A stretch of DNA of 64,000 bases from Cylindrotheca closterium (lineage: Eukaryota; Bacillariophyta; Bacillariophyceae; Bacillariales; Bacillariaceae), in the NCBI GenBank assembly GCA_933822405.4, contig CAKOGP040000114.1:30317-94316 (forward strand), in the 5' to 3' direction. Position 1 is the stretch's first letter. Every line of letters begins with the position of its first letter. The position numbers were made by a program, and so were the translations under genes. Below, piece after piece: positions 43,589 through 52,506 of the stretch. The notes under the pieces are model-generated. The model was not told the origin of the DNA. It ran no database searches and worked only from the letters and a program-made list of their open reading frames with translations.

Positions 43589-46500
43589 TTACTCATCATC
43601 ATCATCACTGAAAAAGTTGGAAGCTCCAGGCATCATACTTTCCTTGAAACTCACAACTCGGCCATAACCTCGAGGCTGAATATCTCGAAGCCAGCCAATG
43701 AGACTTGAAAGGCTGGTCTTGATGTCCTTCTCAAAGCTTTGCAACTCCTCCAAATCCAATGTGCTGAATATATTCAAGTCGACTCCATATCGACCATCCC
43801 AAGAAACCACGGCGGTTCCAGTTTCCCAAGCACCTGCGCAGATAGCACCGTCCCCTCCAAAGTCATCATAGACCTTCATTGAGGATCCTTTTTGTGTCGC
43901 AAAGGCTCCAGCGCATGCTTTGATTAAATCATCCTTCTCGACGGGAACAAGTTCTCCGTACATACTACTCGAGAATTGTAGCAATGTTTGGGTTGCAAGA
44001 GGAGTTTGAGACGCCCATTGACTTCTTGCATCGTCATGGTTGTAGTCATCTTCAACGGCCACTTGCGAAAATTCGTCGTCGGTACACATGTGCTGCTTGT
44101 CCCCTCTCCACAAGCCACCAACTATGTTACGAGTCTCCAGAGTAACTGCTGGACTCTTCTCTTGTGAACCAGAGACAACGTCTGAAAGGTGTTCCATGAA
44201 GAGAGGATCCCCCGATGCGGTGATGGAAACTTCAAGACTGCTTGATGTCGTGTTCACAAGGAGTAGTGCGCGAAAGACAGGATCCATCTCAATCTCTCCT
44301 TTCAGAAGATCCAGATATTGTCGTCGCCAAATTTCAGACTTTTTGTCCGTGGTCGCAAAAGTGAAAAGGTTTTCTAGATCAAGGTGTCCGTCATCCATAA
44401 TCATTCGGAAAACATACGTCGAAAGCTCGGTTGTGCCATCGTCAAGGAAAACAGCGTCGATAAAGTCAGCTTCGCCAGGCAATTCTGCATCCAGCAATAT
44501 TTGTGCCTCTTCAACATAGTTGTCCAGTGTTTTTGCACTTCCCGCTTCATTTTCATAGATGGGAATGACTTTGTCAAACTTGGCACCAACCTTCACAACA
44601 TCCATTGCCGAGCAGTCTGTGCTCTGTGATCCACACAATACAAGAGCAGTCAAACTACTCCCTTGCAAAACATCCACGCTCAATTCCAATGCTTGCATCT
44701 TTACATCCAAAGGCGATGCTTGGTCACGAATAGGTCCTTCGTCTTCTGTACAAAGGTTATCAAGCTGGGGACCGTGCTTCTTTGATTCTTCCCTCCAATC
44801 GGGCAATCCAAACATCCCTCCTGTCACAATGCGGTACGATGATGTGGACTTGTTCATCAAGTCGCCACCCAAAGCATCAACCACGATTGCCTTCTTGAGA
44901 CCTTCGTGATTGTCGAACGACCTCCACAAGTGAAGATCCAAAGCGCCGTACTTTTCTTCCGACCACAATCGGACCACGACATATCCTTCCTTCATCGCAA
45001 TGATGAAGAATGGAGAATCGAGATCGGATAGTTTGTCCGATACTACAGTCAATCCAAGTCCTTCAATAGCATCAATGATGGCGCTTTGTACCGCTGATGG
45101 CGATGATAGGTCAGTAGTCAAGTTTTCGGCTTCGACAATCATTGTGATACCCGGAGCAGTGCTTTGAGGCTTCTCGTCGCCATCGGCTTGTTCCTTGTCG
45201 TCCTGTACCTTTTTGCATAGCTTTTTAAAGGCTGGATTCGGGTTGTGTCGATAGTCATGGACGCGATCGAACTGGTGTTTTGTCAGCATGCTGTCCTTTT
45301 CTACCAACAAGGTAGCATCTTCCGCCAGCTTGTGTTCGGTCAGCTTTTGTTGCATGAAATTAACATCGTTGCTGGCAAAGATTGCCGCTTGGTCGCAAAT
45401 CTTGGGAACATCGCTGAATTGATAGTGAATGGCATGTTCAAATACGTTGCTGACTTTCTTCATGAATAATTCATTCATTTCAAAGATGCCTCCTGGTCGA
45501 AGCAGAAGACTGATGGCTTCAATCACGTCTAATTCGGCCGACACGGAAAGAGAGAACACAGTATCAGAAAGATCCACGACTACCAAGTCGAACGATCCAA
45601 AGTAATCCTCTGGGAGCATCAGTAGTGACTTGGATGCATCACCGTACCACCATTGGACTTTCGGGTTATCAAAATGTGGACGAGAGGCAAAGTGCTTGAA
45701 TGCTGATCTGGTAACTTGTTGGTCCAACTCAAGACCGACGACTAGATCCACAGTCGGATACTTGAGAAATTCATTAAGTGGCCCGGAGTCTCCACCGCCA
45801 ACCCAGAGTATTCGCTTGAGATCTTCCTTGAGATATTTGGCAGGCTTGTGGACAACGAGTTCGTGATAATGTGGCCAGTACGACTGTTCAGAAGTTATCC
45901 AGTGGAAATGGTTGATTAAGAAAACAAAACTTAGAATCAGCAATACTTGCCATACAAGGAGCCAAGCAACGGTGCGGCACTTACAACACATTGTTGGTAT
46001 ACACCATCCAAATACAGACAGACATCATCCGTTTCTGGATCTCGATAGTAGTTGATTTGTTGGTAGGCAGATCGAAAGTGTTCAATCGTATCAAAATCGT
46101 GGTCAAAGACTCTTTGAATCAATGTGTTGCATTGGTATTGATTGAAATAGATACTGTCCACATTGTTAATGACGAATTTCTCTTCTTGTACTTGGTACTC
46201 GGTTTCGTTCAAAGATTGGCGATCCGCCATCGCCGCAGCGATTGTCATTTCAAGCGCCGTCATGTGCGCATCAATGTACTTCAACAATAATTCCTTTTCA
46301 AATGATAATATAAGGTCGTCGTCTTCCTCCTGTTCTTCGTTTTCGGCTTTCTTCTCACCACTGGTTGTGGCCTCGGTTTCCATAGAAGCAACGACATTGT
46401 AATACTGCTTCCAAATGCTTAGTTCTGTTTGAAGATAGTACATGGTATCGTCGTCCGGCAAGTCACCGCCTAGCCACGTCAGAGCTAGTTCCGTATCATC

Positions 46501-47616
46501 ATCATCGTCATCATTGACAGCCGTATCTCTTCGATCCAACCCAACCGTCAATGCATGTGCCTCCCACGTCCATTGCTGTGGGTAGTCCTCCACAATACCA
46601 TGGTTCATGAACATGTCCTTGCTGTGTTTTGTCATGGCATTATCTCCCCCATACTTGTAGTCTGTGTAGTACGAGAATCGGAGTTCCTCCTTGGGCGCAA
46701 GGTCGCGGGATGCAACAACTTCCCAATTGTCCTTGAGATCCACTACAATGCTTGCACTTGTGACTTCCACATTGATCTTTTGAGGGTCGCTGGAATGCTG
46801 AATGAGATCGAATATAGGGACCAACTTGTTGTAAGGCAATCCATGCGCATGGGCAATTTCAATTACTTCATCCCAATACTCAACATCGTTCATCATTGGA
46901 TCATTGGAGTGACGGTCGTCGTTGCCCTCTCCGAATACATCAAAGTGAAAGCACCGGTAGAACTCTCGAAACGTCGGAAAAAAGTGCGGATCTCTGCTGA
47001 ATAATTCTCGCAAAGTGGCCACTCCCATGGCCGACCATGTCGCTGGTATGTTGGAATGATCCACAACATAGTTTTCCAAAAACTTGATGTAAGGTTCAAA
47101 GGAACTGCCCGCCGGAGTGTCATAGTCATCGTCATCGCCATCGGTTTGTTCCTTTATACGATTGTAGTGTCGCTCAAATGCCAATTGATCCGCCAAAAGG
47201 CAAAGAACTTCACCAACGTCCTCGGCCTCGGCCTCTCTAGCAACCTGGATGATGGTTTCCGAAGGTATTGACATTAATTTTTCCCCTTCAGAAATCTTCT
47301 CCTCGCCATCTTTGACAAAGACTCCAAATCTATAAGTGGGGCGACCAAGTTCATTATTGTGCAAAAGAGAATACCCGACGCTCAAGCTGGGATGAATATA
47401 GCCACCTTTGCCTCGGATCCAATCAATCAAGGATTGCAAGGATTCCTCAAGTTCATCAGATTTCACCAATTCGTCAGTATCATTGTTGTCCACAGCCGCA
47501 CAAACCTTGCCATCGTCTGCTTCGCAAACTTGTGCGTTTGTGTTTGTCGCAGAGATCGCTAGCGATAACAGGACAAGAAAGAAGGAAATCAGCCGAGTAG
47601 ACGTGGGGTTTCTCAT
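43589..47616 (-). CDS. Secreted SET / spermidine synthase-like / AdoMetDC-like fusion, copy 6
   Basis: Exons 47616-45985 and 45883-43589 with a 101-base phase-0 intron, giving 1308 residues. Signal peptide through NTNAQVC. The SET half is the most divergent of subfamily B: QHS for NHS, RFSYYTD in place of SYGLG, and acidic insertions (residues around 160 and 390-400). Aminopropyltransferase-like: GGGDSGPLNE, GLELDQQ, VDLSDT. SpeD-like: KEGYVVVRLW, SYRIVTGGMFG; second GTAVVSWDGRYGVDLNIFS and IQPRGYGRVVSF. The C-terminus is an acidic tail (SDDDDE). It is the upstream-most member of the minus-strand array and divergent from the PPR-like gene. Confidence 0.85.
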
Positions 47617-48103
47617 TATTGTTTCAGGACTCAGTCTAAGAAAATAATGTGATTTTCGCTGAAAGCTTTGTCGTAGCTTTGTGGAAATCGCGCTGAAAGA
47701 GTTGAAACTTAGATTTGCTGAAGTGGGAAGTGCGGAAGTGGAACAGTATTTTAATAATCGTCGGCTCTATCGCTTCACATCAACAGATCAGCTTATTCCT
47801 TATTGTTTACTGTAGTACCGTTATATTGCAATGCGACGCTGGCAGTAGCAGTCCGATCGATCAAATTTTATTCAAATTTTATTCAAAATTGGCACGGCGC
47901 ACCGGTTGGTAGGCGTGCGACCGTATCAGCAGACAGACGAAAAAGACGATCTCGTGACTGACTTGAGACTGAGACTTGAGACTGGGACTGACTGACTCAC
48001 TCATCGCACGCACTCGGATCATCATCATCATCCTGCCTGCAAATACCGGTACTGTATAGTAAAATAACCTTAAAATTTTTATTGACAAGGTGATATCGAT
48101 GCC
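47617..48103. promoter_or_regulatory. Divergent spacer before the PPR-like gene
   Basis: About 490 bases between divergent genes. Contains gactgagacttgagactgggactgactgactcactc (simple GACT-type repeats, 47957-48002) and ataccggtactgta near 48043-48056. Promoters of both genes presumably lie here. Confidence 0.35.
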
Positions 48104-49840
48104 ATGGGGGGTATGAGATGCAACTGCCCAACCTTTAGCAATATGTCAAGAACAATGTCCTCCTTACGGGCCTGTCGTCAAAGTCGGAAACCACAACCAT
48201 GCTTTAATTCATCTGCGTCGACTTCTACCAGAATATTGATGGAAGCGATGAACCCTCAACAAATCAAAATTACTGAAGGGAAACAAATACGAAGGATCAC
48301 GAATCAATTTCAACCAACTTCATCTCACCATGCTCATCAGCAACTGATTCCGAGAAGTTTCCATTCCTATTCCTATTCCTATTCATCTCTCAAGCCTTCG
48401 CCAACATCATCAACACCACTGAGTAGAATGAACTTGGAATCTGCAGCTTCAGCAATTATCATACCGAAGCGAATTGTGCTACCATCATCGTCCTCATCAT
48501 CATCATCATCATCAAGGCACAACGATGACAGGTGTTCTTATATCAATCCTTGGGATACATCCGATGAGTCAACATTGCCACCCATTGACTACGACATTCG
48601 ATTGGATCGCCAGACTCGTTTCTTGCTTCAATTGCTCAAGGAAAAGAGGATGCATGGACTGCGGAATCCTCGATTTCATCGCAAGTCCGTTCCGGAAACT
48701 CTGACTACCGAAAAGTGTCATTACTGGCTGCAACAACTTGCTGCTACTACTGCTGCTGCTACCGAATCCAATAACAATGTCGGTATATCTACGTTGAGTG
48801 ATCAGTGTTGGCAGCGAGCGGAACGGGCACGATTGATACTGGAGCACATGGAAGCCATTGCGGATGACTTTCGGCAATCTTGTCACCGTCGAAACCAAAG
48901 ACAGGATGATGCTGAAGCAGCAACTTGGCATATGAATGGGATGCACAGAGAAAATCGATCATCTCTTTCACCATTGACCGAATCATCAAGGACCCTGCCA
49001 CTTCCAACCTCCGAAACATACATGCTGGTGCTCAAGCTATACGCTACCAAGTATTTGCATGGTGAAGTATCAGTACCAGAAACTTGTCGCGCCATTGTGG
49101 AGCGTATGCAGCAGAATGCTCTAGTAACTTTTGACGCTGATGTCAAGGAAGGAGAAGAAGACGGACAAATTACAGGAAAGACGAGTCAGAAAACTGCCAA
49201 TCAAGGGCACATCGTGTCGTCTCTTTCTCCGGTACCGACTACCCAACATTGGAACCAAGTAATCATTGCCTGGGCAAATTCTATGGATCCGAAGCGCCCT
49301 ATTCATGCCGCACAAATTGCACATGCATTGGACGAGCAAGGCATGGCGGATGCCTCAACCTTCTCCCATGCACTCCGGGCTTGTGTCAGTTTGGATTCGA
49401 GACAACAGGTGGCGACACCTGAATTTATTCAACTAGCACTGCCAGTCGCACAAAAGTTACAGAATGGACTATTGGCACGGCAGCTACAAAACCGAGAGGA
49501 CCCAAAAAAGGTTCCATTGGAAGCCTTTCACATTGTCCACTTGCTTCGTGTGGCAAGGAATCTACTGCCGTCACGAAAAGAACAACAAGAGCTACGAAAT
49601 GAAATGATTCGGAATACTTGGCAAATGGCGACGAGTCTTCAAAAGATCAATGTGCACGTGGTGCAAGAATTGTTACAAGTGGCGAGTCCAGGACTGGTGC
49701 ACGAATTGATCCAATCGGAGAAAGGCGACGCGAAGTCCATCAGTGCCGAAATTATGAAAGACCCATTGCAGCTCATTCAAGTGCTGCCAACGGAATGGAT
49801 AGATCATTCTACTCCCGATCAAGATCCATATCAATGGTAA
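48104..49840 (+). CDS. PPR-like helical repeat protein, probably organellar
   Basis: 578 codons, ATG 48104, no intron. The N-terminal 170 residues are Ser/Arg-rich, poor in acids and contain poly-Ser, compatible with an organelle-targeting presequence. From about 290 the sequence shows spaced helical pairs with PPR-like wording: SETYMLVLKLYA, TTQHWNQVIIAWAN, DASTFSHALRACVSL, EAFHIVHLLRVARN. PPR proteins bind organelle RNA. The repeats are degenerate and family membership rests on pattern, not on a profile search. Confidence 0.5.
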   Translation: MGGMRCNCPTFSNMSRTMSSLRACRQSRKPQPCFNSSASTSTRILMEAMNPQQIKITEGKQIRRITNQFQPTSSHHAHQQLIPRSFHSYSYSYSSLKPSPTSSTPLSRMNLESAASAIIIPKRIVLPSSSSSSSSSSRHNDDRCSYINPWDTSDESTLPPIDYDIRLDRQTRFLLQLLKEKRMHGLRNPRFHRKSVPETLTTEKCHYWLQQLAATTAAATESNNNVGISTLSDQCWQRAERARLILEHMEAIADDFRQSCHRRNQRQDDAEAATWHMNGMHRENRSSLSPLTESSRTLPLPTSETYMLVLKLYATKYLHGEVSVPETCRAIVERMQQNALVTFDADVKEGEEDGQITGKTSQKTANQGHIVSSLSPVPTTQHWNQVIIAWANSMDPKRPIHAAQIAHALDEQGMADASTFSHALRACVSLDSRQQVATPEFIQLALPVAQKLQNGLLARQLQNREDPKKVPLEAFHIVHLLRVARNLLPSRKEQQELRNEMIRNTWQMATSLQKINVHVVQELLQVASPGLVHELIQSEKGDAKSISAEIMKDPLQLIQVLPTEWIDHSTPDQDPYQW

Positions 49841-50166
49841 TACTATCGACCATCTAGTGATAAATCGAATCAATTACTGGTTATCAATTACTGGTTGACA
49901 ACGCGACGACAAGTTGACAAACGTCCCGACCCATAGGCTTGTGATCATTCATTTCCATAGAGAATGATCTTTAGCAAATTATTAATATTCCAATTTAACA
50001 TTGGTCCTACCGGTAGAGCAGCTGCATGTACAGTAGCATTTTGATTGATTCAGTTTCTATACAATACTTTGAAAGTCAGAAGAGCTGGTCCATACTAAAA
50101 ACGAATCTTGATCCCTAAGATTGGAGGCAACCCTAAGCTGTTGATGCACTATCACATTTAGCCATC
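49841..50166. other. Convergent spacer, no gene seen
   Basis: Between the 3' ends of the PPR-like gene and the following minus-strand gene. The direct repeat caattactggtt occurs twice at about 49870-49895. Confidence 0.4.
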
Positions 50167-51846
50167 TCAAGAACCCATACCGTGACCAAGCGATCGATTG
50201 GAATAATAATCAATCAAACCTTCGAAAGCAAACTGAAATGCCTTGCCTCCATCTTTGGTGGAATTGTATACAAAATAGGGAGCGGTGAGCTCATGCTGAT
50301 AAATGTCGGCGACAGCGGCATGAATTAGACTGGGGATGTGGTTTCCAATCACTTGGGCAATCATTCCCGATAGACGACCCTGACCATTGTGTTTGGTCTT
50401 GGATCCACTGTCGTCGCCTGGACTCATCTTTGGCAAAGTCAAAAAGTAGGCAGTTTGTTCGGGATGGACCAAAGGAATCAATGCGTGACACTTGGTGGCA
50501 ATCAACTGTTGATAGTCATAGAATGCGACCATATTATTGTGCACTTGTACCATTGTAGCCATTTTTGCTTGGACAAAGGCTTCTGGAACGCGTGCATTGC
50601 GACCAATGACCAATACTTGAAGTCTCTCTCGAATGTCTCCTTGATCATTGTTGCTTGAGGAAGTCTGCATGTTGGTTAGTGCTTGTACCAGTAGAGACTC
50701 GTCTCGAAGGTAATGTGTGCCTTTTCCCATGGATTTCCATCCAATGCAAATGTTGAGTTTTGGATTCGCTTCGGTGAATGGTGCTGTTGGTTTTGGAAAC
50801 TTTGGGTAAACTGACGGCAAGAACCAACAGTGATGATCCCGTTCAAACTGAGGGTTTAGATAACAGGTCCTTTTCTCTGTGCTCTTGGCGAGGTTGGTCT
50901 TTTCATGTTTGCGATGAAAGACACAGAAATGTCGTTTCTTGTCTTTTGCCAACCAATCCTTCCAAAACTGGTTACCCCACATGTCACAGCTGGCCTCAAT
51001 TACAAAGGAGTAGGATTTCCATGAGATGCTCTGAAAGGACCGCTTGTCCAATCCTAAGACATCAGCATAGTAAATATATCTAACATCATCATTCTCGTTC
51101 CGGAGGATTCGTTGCGCCGTGGAATTCTGCAAGTGTTGCTTATAGTATGCCGTCCAACCCCATCCTTCGGATTGCTGGAAGCTCTTTTTCTTGCCACCAC
51201 TAGTATTCTTTTTTCCTTTTTTCTGTTTTTTTGCAGCGACATTGTTCGAGTCTTCATCCTTGTATCCACCTTGCCATTGAAAGGGCATGACAAAGTCAAC
51301 GACGATGGGATTTCCTGGCGTCAATCCGGCATTTTGACACTTGGTCGTCGATGAAAAAGGCAAGGGATACTTTCGAGCAATGCTTTCAAACACCTCGTAG
51401 TGCCCATCAAAGGTTTTGGAATAGATCATTATGCGACACGAGGATAGAGTAGTGATGGAAGCCGGAATGGAATTGCCATCGACAAGTGTATCAATCTTTT
51501 CGACAGAAATATTCTGATTGAAGTCATTATGATCTATCAGAATAACAGGTTGGCTCTCATTTGCATTGTTGTCAGCATCGTTTGGACCTTCCTGATGATC
51601 GAATCCGAAAGTCGTGGATATAACATTGTTTTCCAAGTTGAATATGCTGGCACTAGCCGAAGCCACCATGGAAGTGCTAACGTATTGAAAGGCTATTCCT
51701 GAAAAAATCAAAAGAAGAAGAATTGCATTGCGACATGATGATGCAAAGAAATTCGCAGCTTTAGGTTCAGAACGAGAGCTGAAATTGGATTTCGATGATG
51801 CTGTTGGGTTTGTTATCGACTGCTGCCACTCATTGTTTTGCTGCAT
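50167..51846 (-). CDS. Type II membrane protein, possible glycosyltransferase
   Basis: 559 codons, ATG 51846, no intron. A membrane anchor at about residues 39-56 (NAILLLLIFSGIAF) follows a Ser-rich cytoplasmic N-terminus, the usual layout of Golgi enzymes. The lumenal part contains YIYYADVLGLD, a Cys/Trp-rich stretch (HHCWFLPSVYP) and LNICIGWKSMGKGTHYL followed by LQVLVIGRNARVP, which looks like the linker into a second Rossmann-like half of a GT-B fold. C-terminal HALIPLVHPEQTAYF also fits such a fold. No precise family is recognised, so donor and acceptor are unknown. Confidence 0.5.
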   Translation of the reverse strand: MQQNNEWQQSITNPTASSKSNFSSRSEPKAANFFASSCRNAILLLLIFSGIAFQYVSTSMVASASASIFNLENNVISTTFGFDHQEGPNDADNNANESQPVILIDHNDFNQNISVEKIDTLVDGNSIPASITTLSSCRIMIYSKTFDGHYEVFESIARKYPLPFSSTTKCQNAGLTPGNPIVVDFVMPFQWQGGYKDEDSNNVAAKKQKKGKKNTSGGKKKSFQQSEGWGWTAYYKQHLQNSTAQRILRNENDDVRYIYYADVLGLDKRSFQSISWKSYSFVIEASCDMWGNQFWKDWLAKDKKRHFCVFHRKHEKTNLAKSTEKRTCYLNPQFERDHHCWFLPSVYPKFPKPTAPFTEANPKLNICIGWKSMGKGTHYLRDESLLVQALTNMQTSSSNNDQGDIRERLQVLVIGRNARVPEAFVQAKMATMVQVHNNMVAFYDYQQLIATKCHALIPLVHPEQTAYFLTLPKMSPGDDSGSKTKHNGQGRLSGMIAQVIGNHIPSLIHAAVADIYQHELTAPYFVYNSTKDGGKAFQFAFEGLIDYYSNRSLGHGMGS

Positions 51847-52506
51847 CCGTCACAGCAGCCAACATGCATGGCCTTCAATCAACGCTTGATACCTGGTTCC
51901 TGGTGCGAAATATGTGATACAGGTATAATGTCTGATGTCTGATGACTGACGTGACCATTTTTTCAAATGACGGTCCGTCGGTTGTTTGATCCAAGCAATG
52001 ACTCTCTCTCCTAATCAATAGGTTCGTCCCTGCCAAATATAGTTGTTCATTGGTGTTCACGAAAGGACAAAATATCTTGGAAGTTATTTGAATTTATTGC
52101 ACAGCCACGATAAAGGGATTTTCAGATTTATAGACAATGACTCTTGCATCTGTAAAAGTGCCTCGTTTCGAGTGCAAACTTCCGCTTTTTCAATCGAAAA
52201 TGCATTAATTTTTAGTGATTCTGGAAGCTGCTTTAACCTGGTAATTTGAGGTCGCAATACTGCATACGCCATTATACAGTACAGGAACCTACAACTTCGG
52301 CGTTGACTTTCAGTCTGCACTAGGTGACTGCATACCTTATTCAGACGCAGACATCACATTTAAATCGCTGGTGAGCTTCTCTGGAGTGACTTAAAGCGAG
52401 GGAAAGGGACGAGAGACTTATATTCTTTCAGGTGACTTCTTTTGTCAGGTGGTTTCAGGTCAATTAAGTTTCTACCAATACCTGGTAGTGGCTGCCAGAG
52501 GAAAGG
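51847..52506. other. Divergent spacer, no gene seen
   Basis: About 660 bases between outward-reading genes. No coding frame or notable repeat; the promoters of both neighbours are expected here. Confidence 0.4.

Noticed and set aside
10892..47616. Plastid targeting of the fusion proteins
   Set aside because: Signal peptides are present but no ASAF-like Phe follows the cleavage sites (AQVC or similar instead), so the general secretory pathway is the better reading.
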